This document shows positions 1 through 6,902 of a stretch of DNA of 7,347 nt, piece by piece (within the stretch, counting starts at the first letter, position 1; the number at the start of each line of letters is the position of its first letter). The notes under the pieces are model-generated. The model had not been told where the DNA came from. It ran no database searches and was given only the letters and a program-made list of their open reading frames with translations. Origin of the DNA: a bacterium (GTDB lineage Bacteria; CBDUZB01; JAGLHV01); NCBI GenBank assembly GCA_023143305.1, contig JAGLHV010000059.1:1-7347 (forward strand), read 5' to 3'. The translations under genes were made by a program, and so were the position numbers.

Positions 1-2216
1 TTATTTGCCGTTTTAGTTTTTATTCCTTTTTCTTTAGCCCCTTTCATGAATTCGTTCCGTTGTTTTTCCATCTCGTCTAAATCTTTTTTTCCCATAGCCC
101 GGCGTAAAATATCCGCCTGAGCTAAACTAAATCCGGCTAAATCCTGAGCTATACGCATCACCTGTTCCTGATATACAACAATACCATAGGTTTCTTTTAA
201 AACAGGTTCTAATAACGGATGGTCGTAAACAACCTTTACTTTTTTATGTTTTCTTTTAATAAATTCATCCAACATCCCGCTTCCAATAGGTCCCGGACGA
301 TATAAAGCAAGCAAAGCAATTAAATCAAAAAACTCTGCCGGTGCCATTTTACGCAACAGGTCTTTCATCCCGGAACTTTCTAATTGAAAAATTCCTGTTG
401 ATTCGGCTTTGCAAAGAAGTTGATATGTTTTCTCATCGGTTAAAGGAAAATCTTCTTCTGTATTTATTTTTTCGTTTTTTTTGTTTTCTTTAATTAAATT
501 TATTGTTTTTTGAATTACAGTAAGCGTACGCAGTCCGAGAAAATCCATTTTTAAAAGACCTAATTTTACTAAACTCTTTCCCTCATACTGAGTAGTAATA
601 ATATCTTTAGACCCTTTAGCAAAAGGGACATAATTAGTCATATCATCTTTAGAAATAACTATTCCTGCTGCATGCACACCTGTATGCCTTTTCAATCCTT
701 CTAGTTTAGAGGAAATTTTTATTAAACGAGCAATTTCTTCATTTTCTTTTGCCTGTTTGGCTAATTCTTCCACTTTTTTTAATGCTGAATAAATACTTTC
801 TCCAAAAGGAATTTGTTTAGCAATTTTATCTACCTGGGATAAAGGAATATTTAATACCCGGCCTACATCCCGAATAACTAAACGCGCCTGCATACTTCCA
901 AAGGTAATAATCTGAGCAACATTCTTTTCTCCGTATTTATTCTTTACATAATTTATTATCTCTTCTCTCCCTTCATCCGAAAAATCTATATCCAGATCCG
1001 GCATAGAAACCCTGTTGGGATTTAAAAATCTTTCAAATAAAAGGCCGTATTTTAAAGGGTCAATATTAGTGATTTCTAAAGTATAAGATACGACACTCCC
1101 TGCACCTGAACCCCTTCCCGGACCAACAGGAATGTTACGCTGTTTTGCATGCTGAATAAAATCCCAGACAATTAAAAAATAAGCGGAATATCCCATCTGT
1201 TTAATAATATCAAGCTCATATTGCAAACGCTTCTCTATCAGGGAAGAACCCAAACCATAGCGTTTCTTTACTCCTTCCCTGCACAATTTCTCTAAATAAG
1301 AATCAGGAGAAAATCCGGAAGGAACATTATAATGAGGCAAATAAATTTTCCCAAATTCTAATTCTAAATTACATTTTTCCGTAATTTCAATAGTATTACT
1401 TATGGCCTGGGGAACATACGCAAATAATTGTTTCATTTCTTCCGGAGATTTAAAATAAAACTCTTCTGTGCTCAAACGCATCCGGGTAGGATCATCAATA
1501 GTCTTACCAGTGCCAATACCTAATAAAACTTCATGACTTACAGCATCTTCTTTAAAAAGATAATGGGTATCATTGGTAGCGACCAAAGGAGCATTGCATT
1601 CTTTGGATAAGGGAAGGAGATTTTTTATTATTTCTTTTTGCTCACTAATCCCATGGTCCTGGAGCTCTAAATAGAAATTTTCTTTTCCCAAAATATCCTG
1701 ATAAACAGTAATCATTTCTCGTGCTGCATCGATATTACCCTTTAAAATCAACTGGGGAATCTCCCCCTTCATGCAACCGGAAAGGCCGATCAATCCTTCA
1801 CTATACTGTGCTAAAACCTCTTTATCTATACGCGGGCGATAATAAAATCCTTCTAAATATCCTATACTTGCTAAATGTATGAGATTTTTATATCCAATTT
1901 CATTCTTAGCTAAAAGGGTTAAATGAAAAGCAGCTTGGGATATTCCGGAGCTTTTCTTATTTAACCTTGATTGCGGAGCGATATAAACTTCGCTACCAAT
2001 AATCGGCTTAATTCCTATTTTTACACAGGCCTGGTAAAATTCAATAACACCAAACATATTTCCATGGTCGGTTATAGCCAGAGCAGGCATCTTGTATCTT
2101 TCTGCTTGCTGCAGAAAATCTCCTGCTTTACCGGAATCATTTAAAATACGGCAGGCACCATCTAAAAGACTGTATTCGGTATGATTATGCAAGTGAACAA
2201 AATCAGAATGTTTCAT
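1..2216 (-). CDS. dnaE: DNA polymerase III alpha subunit, N-terminal 738 residues (gene continues past window edge)
   Basis: This is the catalytic subunit of the replicative DNA polymerase. The frame is open from ATG at 2214-2216 to the window edge with no stop. The family is about 1,150 residues long, so the rest of the fingers, the beta-clamp-binding region and the OB fold lie outside. The N-terminal PHP domain starts with HLHNH (residues 8-12). It keeps D50/H51 (TDHG), E76, H98 or H114, C148 (GCMKGE), and D216 and H218 (NDTHY). The palm carries GPGRGSGAGS, then PDLDID with D407 and D409, and MDFLGLRTL with D558. These match the three catalytic aspartates of E. coli DnaE (D401, D403, D555). 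RHTGVHAAGIVI, YRPGP and RRAMGKK (residues 705-711) follow in family order. No PolC-type exonuclease insertion is present. The start has only a weak ribosome site (GAGAG). I kept it because the HLHxH motif normally sits a few residues after the start. Confidence 0.97.
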   Translation of the reverse strand, partial: MKHSDFVHLHNHTEYSLLDGACRILNDSGKAGDFLQQAERYKMPALAITDHGNMFGVIEFYQACVKIGIKPIIGSEVYIAPQSRLNKKSSGISQAAFHLTLLAKNEIGYKNLIHLASIGYLEGFYYRPRIDKEVLAQYSEGLIGLSGCMKGEIPQLILKGNIDAAREMITVYQDILGKENFYLELQDHGISEQKEIIKNLLPLSKECNAPLVATNDTHYLFKEDAVSHEVLLGIGTGKTIDDPTRMRLSTEEFYFKSPEEMKQLFAYVPQAISNTIEITEKCNLELEFGKIYLPHYNVPSGFSPDSYLEKLCREGVKKRYGLGSSLIEKRLQYELDIIKQMGYSAYFLIVWDFIQHAKQRNIPVGPGRGSGAGSVVSYTLEITNIDPLKYGLLFERFLNPNRVSMPDLDIDFSDEGREEIINYVKNKYGEKNVAQIITFGSMQARLVIRDVGRVLNIPLSQVDKIAKQIPFGESIYSALKKVEELAKQAKENEEIARLIKISSKLEGLKRHTGVHAAGIVISKDDMTNYVPFAKGSKDIITTQYEGKSLVKLGLLKMDFLGLRTLTVIQKTINLIKENKKNEKINTEEDFPLTDEKTYQLLCKAESTGIFQLESSGMKDLLRKMAPAEFFDLIALLALYRPGPIGSGMLDEFIKRKHKKVKVVYDHPLLEPVLKETYGIVVYQEQVMRIAQDLAGFSLAQADILRRAMGKKDLDEMEKQRNEFMKGAKEKGIKTKTAN

Positions 2217-2245
2217 ATTTTCTCTCGGGTAAATCAATCTAAACA

Positions 2246-2273
2246 ATTATACCTTTTATTCTTTCCTTTTCAA
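2246..2273 (-). promoter_or_regulatory. Sigma-70-type promoter of dnaE
   Basis: On the minus strand TTGAAA (2268-2273) is followed after 16 bases by a perfect TATAAT (2246-2251). The predicted start of transcription is near 2239, which gives a leader of only about 22 bases before the dnaE ATG. The promoter lies downstream of the groEL terminator, so dnaE appears to be transcribed independently of the chaperonin operon. The motif is seen in the sequence; activity is inferred. Confidence 0.75.
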
Positions 2274-2313
2274 TTTCAGGTTTTTAATTAAACTACTTTT
2301 ATAGTCAAAAGTC

Positions 2314-2351
2314 AAGAAAAAAGGGTCCCTTTCTGTTAAAAAGGAACCCTT
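2314..2351 (-). terminator. Rho-independent terminator of the groES-groEL operon
   Basis: The arms 2321-2332 and 2340-2351 pair over 12 bp around a 7-base loop (2333-2339). Read on the minus strand, the single non-Watson-Crick position is a G-U wobble; on the plus strand it would be a C-A mismatch. A run of six T (2322 down to 2317) follows on the minus strand, with two more T after one C. Both the wobble and the T run fit termination of minus-strand transcription coming from groEL, whose stop codon is about 50 bases upstream. Confidence 0.88.
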
Positions 2352-2400
2352 CTGAAAACTATTTTATTTTACATCTTTTACATCAATTCCTACTCCTTAC

Positions 2401-4041
2401 TTAATACATTCCTCCCATTCCTCCCATTCCTCCGCCTGGAGGCATTGGAGGCATAGCCATTTTTTCCTTCTCAGGAATATCTGTAATTAAAACCTCGGTA
2501 GTAAGTAACAAAGAAACAATACTGGCCGCATTTTCCAAAGCGGTTCGAATGACTTTAGCCGGATCAACAATTCCACTTTTTATCATATCTACATATTCTC
2601 CGGTCTCCGCATTTAAACCAATTCCTGCTCCTCCGTTTTTTACTTTATCCACCACTACTGAATCCTCTAATCCTGCATTAGTAGCTATTTGCCGAATAGG
2701 ATCTTCCAAAGATCTTTTTATAATATTAATCCCAATTTGCTCATCGGCATCACTGACTTTCATTTCATCTAAAAGAGGAATTGCATTTAAATAAACTACT
2801 CCGCCGCCGGGAACAATCCCTTCTTCAACACCTGCCCGGGTAGCATGCATCGCATCTTCCACTTTGAACTTCTTTACCTTCATTTCAGTTTCTGTAGCAG
2901 CTCCCACATTAATAACCGCTACTCCACCTACTAATTTGGCCAATCTTTCCTGTAATTTTTCCTTATCATAATCAGAGGTGCTTTCCTCAATTTGTTTTTT
3001 AATCTGGCCAACTCTTTTTTTAACTTCACTGCTGTCACCGCCACCACCGACAATAGTAGTATTTTCTTTATCGATAATCACCCTTTTGGCCTGGCCTAAC
3101 ATCTCTAGCGAAGCTTTTTCTAATTTTAATCCCAAATCCTCAGAAACAACAGACCCACCGGTAAGAATAGCAATATCCTCCAACATTTCTTTGCGCCGGT
3201 CACCAAAACCAGGAGCCTTCACTGCTACTCCCTTAATCGTCCCCCGTAACTTATTTACCACTAAGGTAGCTAATGCTTCTCCATCTACGTCATCAGCAAT
3301 TAGTAAAAATGGTCTTCCTGTTTTGACTATCTTTTCCAGGGGAGGAAGTAATTCCTGCATAGAACTTACTTTTTTATCGGTAATAAGAACTTGCACATCT
3401 TCCAATACACATTCCATCCTTTCCGGATCAGTCACAAAATAAGGAGAAAGATATCCACGATCAAATTGCATACCCTCGACCACTTCCAAAGTAGTCTCTG
3501 CTGTTTTACCTTCTTCTACGGTAATTACCCCGTCTTTTCCTACTTTTTCCATGGCATCAGCAATCAAATCCCCTATTTCTTTGCTATTGGCGGAAATAGA
3601 AGCTATCTGAGATGTCTCTTCCTTACTTTTTACCTGTTTACTTGCTTTTTTTATTTCTCCAACTACTGTTTCTACCGCTTTGTCAATTCCTTTTTTAATA
3701 TGAATTGGATTTGCTCCGGCAGTAATGTTTTTCAGTCCTTCTTTTAAAATAGCCTGCGCTAATAAAGTTGCGGTAGTCGTCCCATCCCCGGCTACATCAT
3801 TAGTTTTGGAAGCAACCTCTCTTACTAATTGAGCTCCCATATTCTCAAAGGGATCTTCTAATTCAATATCCTTAGCAATAGTTACCCCATCATTAGTAAT
3901 AGTGGGAGAACCAAATTTTTTATCCAACACAACATAATGCCCTTTTGGTCCCAAAGTTACCTTTACTGCATTAGCTAATTGGTCAACACCTCTCTTCATT
4001 GCTTGCATAGCATCATCTTTATACTTTAATTGTTTTGCCAT
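2401..4041 (-). CDS. groEL: Chaperonin GroEL (Hsp60, Cpn60), 546 residues
   Basis: This is the ATP-driven cytosolic chaperonin that forms double seven-membered rings and folds proteins under the GroES lid. The length matches the family (E. coli 548). The nucleotide site is intact: TLGPKG at residues 29-34, D51 (NDGVT), and the DGTTT loop with D86, the equivalent of E. coli D87. The catalytic aspartate of [11 protein letters not shown] is D396, equivalent to E. coli D398. The family signature [12 protein letters not shown] follows. The C-terminal tail is the usual Gly-Met repeat, ending [11 protein letters not shown] strong Shine-Dalgarno AAGGAG (4052-4057) lies 10 bases before the ATG. groES ends 34 bases upstream with no terminator between, so the two are co-transcribed from the CIRCE-controlled promoter. 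No truncation or frameshift is seen. Confidence 0.99.
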   Translation of the reverse strand: MAKQLKYKDDAMQAMKRGVDQLANAVKVTLGPKGHYVVLDKKFGSPTITNDGVTIAKDIELEDPFENMGAQLVREVASKTNDVAGDGTTTATLLAQAILKEGLKNITAGANPIHIKKGIDKAVETVVGEIKKASKQVKSKEETSQIASISANSKEIGDLIADAMEKVGKDGVITVEEGKTAETTLEVVEGMQFDRGYLSPYFVTDPERMECVLEDVQVLITDKKVSSMQELLPPLEKIVKTGRPFLLIADDVDGEALATLVVNKLRGTIKGVAVKAPGFGDRRKEMLEDIAILTGGSVVSEDLGLKLEKASLEMLGQAKRVIIDKENTTIVGGGGDSSEVKKRVGQIKKQIEESTSDYDKEKLQERLAKLVGGVAVINVGAATETEMKVKKFKVEDAMHATRAGVEEGIVPGGGVVYLNAIPLLDEMKVSDADEQIGINIIKRSLEDPIRQIATNAGLEDSVVVDKVKNGGAGIGLNAETGEYVDMIKSGIVDPAKVIRTALENAASIVSLLLTTEVLITDIPEKEKMAMPPMPPGGGMGGMGGMY

Positions 4042-4075
4042 TTTCTTTCATCTCCTTTCTTTTTATCTTTTTTTA

Positions 4076-4363
4076 TTATTCTATTATTGCTAAAATGTCG
4101 TCCCTGTCTAAAATTTTATGTTCCACATCGCCGATTTTTATTTCGTCGCCGCCATATTTTTTAAACAAAATCTTTTCTCCTATTTTTACATCCATAGGAA
4201 TTTTTTTTCCTTCATCGGTTATTTTACCTGTACCTAAGGCAATTACCTCTCCTTCCTGAGGTTTTTCTTTTACCGTATCAGGGATAATAATTCCTCCTTT
4301 CTTTACTTCTTTTGCTTCTGTGGGTTTTACTAAAACCCGATCACCCAATGGCTTTACTTTCAT
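4076..4363 (-). CDS. groES: Co-chaperonin GroES (Hsp10, Cpn10), 95 residues
   Basis: This is the heptameric lid that caps the GroEL ring. The start MKVKPLGDRVLVK is the classic family N-terminus. The mobile loop (about residues 16-32) contains the hydrophobic GGIIIP segment that contacts the GroEL apical domain. The tail, DRDDILAIIE, matches the E. coli ending SESDILAIVE. The length is typical (E. coli 97). A Shine-Dalgarno AGGAG (4374-4378) sits 10 bases before the ATG. The gene is first in the groES-groEL operon, behind a leader of roughly 100 bases that begins inside the CIRCE operator. Confidence 0.99.
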   Translation of the reverse strand: MKVKPLGDRVLVKPTEAKEVKKGGIIIPDTVKEKPQEGEVIALGTGKITDEGKKIPMDVKIGEKILFKKYGGDEIKIGDVEHKILDRDDILAIIE

Positions 4364-4443
4364 TTTCTCTTTACTCCTTTCCTAAATAAATTTTTTATTT
4401 TCTCTACTTAAAGTGCCTATTCCTTTTCTTTTCCTTAAAAAAA

Positions 4444-4478
4444 ATAATTAGCACTCAAGTAACAAGAGTGCTAATTAT
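4444..4478 (-). promoter_or_regulatory. CIRCE operator (HrcA binding site), perfect and extended
   Basis: The consensus TTAGCACTC-N9-GAGTGCTAA is present with no mismatch (arms 4448-4456 and 4466-4474). The inverted repeat extends four more bases on each side, giving 13-bp perfect arms at 4444-4456 and 4466-4478. CIRCE is the known binding site of the heat-shock repressor HrcA, which depends on GroEL for activity; this gives feedback control of the operon. The upstream arm overlaps the -10 hexamer, so a bound repressor would block RNA polymerase directly. hrcA itself is not in the window. Confidence 0.97.
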
Positions 4479-4513
4479 AGAAAAATATTAAATCTTTGTC
4501 AAGATTTTTTTTT
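4474..4513 (-). promoter_or_regulatory. Consensus sigma-70 promoter of groES-groEL with upstream A-tract
   Basis: On the minus strand a perfect TTGACA (4497-4502) is separated by 17 bases from a perfect TATAAT (4474-4479), the optimal housekeeping promoter. A run of nine A (4513 down to 4505) lies just upstream of the -35 hexamer, like an UP element. Transcription is expected to start near 4467, inside the CIRCE element. A maximal promoter overlapped by a perfect operator fits control by repression rather than by an alternative sigma factor. Confidence 0.93.
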
Positions 4514-4728
4514 AGAGATAATATTTTCAAAAAAACCTGTCATTAAACTATATGCCATTATTACATAATGTCGACGATAAACAAATTGCGATTAAAAAAC
4601 AGAAGGTTGATAAAATTATAAATTTAAAATTTATTGGAAATTCAATTTAAAAAAGTATATTAAAAAGAACAAGATGAATTGTTTAATAAACAGCTTTGTT
4701 TTAGATTTCACAGCCAATCCCTTTCCCT
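4514..4728. other. AT-rich intergenic spacer without a recognisable gene
   Basis: This stretch separates the surface-protein operon from the chaperonin promoter. It is very rich in A and T and holds no family I recognise. Two small perfect hairpins are visible: 4556-4570 (6-bp arms, 3-base loop) and 4680-4692 (6-bp arms around one base). Neither is GC-rich or followed by a T run on the minus strand, so no intrinsic terminator for the upstream operon can be pointed to. A 32-codon plus-strand frame (4552-4650) has no ribosome site and is not called. Confidence 0.6.
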
Positions 4729-5529
4729 TTATTTGACTATGGCTATTTTACCTTTCTTCTTTTCTCCTGCTTTATTAGTTATTAAATAGATATATATTCC
4801 ACTGGCTATCTTTTTCCCTTTTTTATTTCTTACATCCCATTCCGCCATTCCGCCAATTTGTTCTTTTATCACTTTTATCAATTTCCCGGAAATGGTATAT
4901 ATTTTTATTGTACTATTCTCGGTTAAATTCATAAATATTATCCGGCTATGACCGGAAGAAGATTTATATGGATTAGGATAGGCTTTAGTATACGACAAAT
5001 TGTCATAAACCTCCGGAGATTGTATTGCTATTGCACCATTTGTACCATTACTGTCGATAATCGCAGCATCTTTATCACACATAACTATTTGATTTAATGT
5101 TACCGGAGCTACGCCGGGCACAGCTGTAGAAGCAAGCTTAAAAATCAATTGGGCAATTCTTCCCTGACCAATACTATTTTGACTTTCTGTTCCTGCTGCA
5201 TAAACAAGAACCCGTACTTTGCCGGGACTAATAGCACTAAATTCTAATCCTTTTCCTGCTGCTTGCGCCGCTGCTCCAACCTCTACCCTTTCCAAAATTA
5301 AATTACCTGCACTAAAGTTCACATCAAATTGCAATGCAGCAACCTCCTCTCCGCCTCCCGGAGATAAATCAGCGCCAATATTAATCTCCGGCGTTTTTCC
5401 TAAAATCCCCGTGCCTTCTCCCATAGTAATATTAGCTGCGTTCACCTTGTTAATCCAGACCATCATAAACAAAAAGACCATAAAGATTTCTACACTTCGT
5501 TTTATTCCCTTTAAAATTGTTTGATTCAT
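4729..5529 (-). CDS. Secreted cohesin-like domain protein with C-terminal type IX/FlgD-like sorting domain
   Basis: The 266-residue protein has three parts. Residues 1-31 form a Sec signal peptide: basic start, hydrophobic core VEIFMVFLFMMVW, likely cleavage after VNA. Residues about 33-170 look like a cohesin-type beta-sandwich: an LQFDVNFSAGNLILERVEVG segment, a K-V-R-V-LVYA strand, GQGRIAQLIFKL, and a closing NGAIAIQ. Residues 182-266 are a C-terminal domain opening AYPNPYK, with IKIYTISGKLIK and IASGIYIYLI, and ending GKIAIVK. This resembles type IX secretion type A sorting domains and the related FlgD Ig-like fold. Cohesin modules bind partner proteins, but no dockerin is visible here, so the ligand is unknown. 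AAAAGGA (5538-5544) lies 8 bases before the ATG, and a second site AAAGGAG (5548-5554) lies further up. The gene follows the barrel gene after 43 bases and is last in the operon. The domain calls rest on pattern recognition, not on a search. Confidence 0.8.
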   Translation of the reverse strand: MNQTILKGIKRSVEIFMVFLFMMVWINKVNAANITMGEGTGILGKTPEINIGADLSPGGGEEVAALQFDVNFSAGNLILERVEVGAAAQAAGKGLEFSAISPGKVRVLVYAAGTESQNSIGQGRIAQLIFKLASTAVPGVAPVTLNQIVMCDKDAAIIDSNGTNGAIAIQSPEVYDNLSYTKAYPNPYKSSSGHSRIIFMNLTENSTIKIYTISGKLIKVIKEQIGGMAEWDVRNKKGKKIASGIYIYLITNKAGEKKKGKIAIVK

Positions 5530-5572
5530 TTTATTGATCCTTTTATACTCCTTTATATTTAATTCCTAATTA

Positions 5573-6865
5573 TTACTTTTTTAATTTATTTTCTGCTTTC
5601 TTCTTTAATTTTTTAGCACTTTTATGCGTAGGTCTTAATTTTAAAATTGCTTCCATTTGAGATATTGCCTGCATATATTTACCGCTTTTATAATATTCAA
5701 CCCCTTCTCGATAAAATATCCTTATTATCGCTGCTTTTTCTAATTTTTTTGCTTTTTGGTGAGCGGGATTTAACTTTAAAACCTTCTTCAGCTGTTTAAG
5801 CGTTTGTTTATATTTTTTTTGCTTATATAATTCCAGACCCTGGACGTAATATTTTTCTGCTTTTTTAATTATTACTTTTTTCTCTTTTTTACTTATTTTT
5901 TTTACTTTTTCAATTTTTTCTGTTTCCCCCCCAAACTTCGTTCCCAGAGAAATACGATGGGTATCTCCCAAATCCCCATAAGGCACCCAGGCATAATTAA
6001 CCTCCAGGCCATGCAAGATAAATCCCATTCCACCGGAAAATCCGGAAAAAGCATCTAGATCTTCAGTGGTATTAGTTTTATATCCTACCCGGCAAGCAAT
6101 GGGAAAATTTTCAATTCCTTTGAAAGAATATTCACTTCCCACACGAAAACTGATATCTTCATCGACAGGAGCTACAGTATCTAAAGAAAGAATTATCTTT
6201 TCATTCAATTTATAACCCACTCCTAATCTTATTGTCATCGGTAAAGGAGCACTCTCTTCGATAAATGTTATCTCCGGCCCAAGGTTTTGCACTGCTAATC
6301 CCAACTGCATCTTGTCCTCTAAAAATTTATGCATCAGGCCTAAATCAACTGCATATCCTGTAGCCGATTCATCCCCTATTTCCTGTTTAATAAACTTTAG
6401 ATTTATTCCGCTTTTTACCTTCCCAAACTCTCGAGCATACGCAACATTTATTGCTACATCATAAGGACTGAATGTCCCTTCTTTCTCTCCATATTCATTC
6501 ATTTTATCAATTCCGGACATTGAGAGATAATTAAGGCTTGTTCCTATAACCCCTCCCAAAAACGGCCGGGCAAAAGCAACATAATCATAATTCATCTCTT
6601 CCAGCCATACTGTATGCATCGCGTAAACATGGATATTGTCTACATAATTCAAACCTGCCGGATTCCAATAAATAGCATTCACATCATCCGCTACCCCGCT
6701 ATAAGCTTCTCCCATTCCAATGGCTCTTACTCCACATCCTATCTTTAAAAACTGTGCCCCGGCTGTCCCTTCTTCCCCTCCTGCTGCATAAGCAGTTGCA
6801 GATAAAAAACAAATACTTACCAATAATAATAAATTTACCTTAATTTTATTTATTTTCTTACTCAT
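5573..6865 (-). CDS. PorV/PorQ-family outer-membrane beta-barrel protein with C-terminal TPR repeats
   Basis: The protein has 430 residues. A signal peptide (residues 1-27, core VNLLLLVSICFL, cleavage after AYA) leads into the hallmark N-terminus of the PorV/PorQ (UPF0164) family: GVRAIGMGEAYSGVADD at residues 45-61, then AIYWNPAGL at 64-72. Alternating amphipathic strands suggest a barrel to about residue 312 (HRISLGTKFG). In type IX secretion PorV is an outer-membrane shuttle that binds C-terminal sorting domains; other members have no known role. After a Lys-rich linker (about 314-335) come two TPR-like repeats (about 336-372 and 383-417: YVQGLELYKQKKY..., YREGVEYYKSGKY...). These would lie in the periplasm. 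The last 118 residues hold about 35 lysines. AGGAGG (6871-6876) lies 5 bases before the ATG. Genes with sorting-like domains lie 37 bases upstream and 43 bases downstream, which supports a shared export role. The specific role is inferred. Confidence 0.85.
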   Translation of the reverse strand: MSKKINKIKVNLLLLVSICFLSATAYAAGGEEGTAGAQFLKIGCGVRAIGMGEAYSGVADDVNAIYWNPAGLNYVDNIHVYAMHTVWLEEMNYDYVAFARPFLGGVIGTSLNYLSMSGIDKMNEYGEKEGTFSPYDVAINVAYAREFGKVKSGINLKFIKQEIGDESATGYAVDLGLMHKFLEDKMQLGLAVQNLGPEITFIEESAPLPMTIRLGVGYKLNEKIILSLDTVAPVDEDISFRVGSEYSFKGIENFPIACRVGYKTNTTEDLDAFSGFSGGMGFILHGLEVNYAWVPYGDLGDTHRISLGTKFGGETEKIEKVKKISKKEKKVIIKKAEKYYVQGLELYKQKKYKQTLKQLKKVLKLNPAHQKAKKLEKAAIIRIFYREGVEYYKSGKYMQAISQMEAILKLRPTHKSAKKLKKKAENKLKK

Positions 6866-6902
6866 ACTTCCCTCCTGTTTTTATTTATGTTAAACTCCAT
6901 GG

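Noticed and set aside
1..3. TTA at the very start of the window, which could read as a TAA stop for dnaE.
   Set aside because: It is out of frame: dnaE codons occupy 3-5, 6-8 and so on, and the protein would also be about 400 residues too short. The gene simply leaves the window.
2549..3747. Plus-strand open frames inside groEL (2549-2794, 2978-3442, 3391-3747).
   Set aside because: They lie wholly antisense to a perfectly conserved groEL and their translations resemble no protein family; they are mirror frames.
4035..4259. Plus-strand open frame across the groES-groEL junction.
   Set aside because: It is antisense to groES and the groEL start, of low complexity (Phe/Ser/Ile-rich), with no family resemblance.
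4556..4570. Hairpin CATTAT-TAC-ATAATG in the spacer, considered as a terminator or operator.
   Set aside because: It is short and AT-rich, with no T run on either side and no match to a known operator.
4552..4650. A 32-codon plus-strand frame starting MPLLHNVDDKQ in the spacer upstream of groES.
   Set aside because: No Shine-Dalgarno, no recognisable family, very AT-rich, and a frame of this length is expected by chance. It is also opposite to every other gene.
4680..4692. Small inverted repeat (TGTTTA-A-TAAACA) after the cohesin-like gene, considered as a terminator.
   Set aside because: It has only six A/T-dominated pairs, a one-base loop and no T run on the minus strand, so it is unlikely to terminate transcription.
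5219..5524. Plus-strand open frame inside the cohesin-like gene.
   Set aside because: It is antisense to a gene with a convincing signal peptide and domains, and has no recognisable product of its own.
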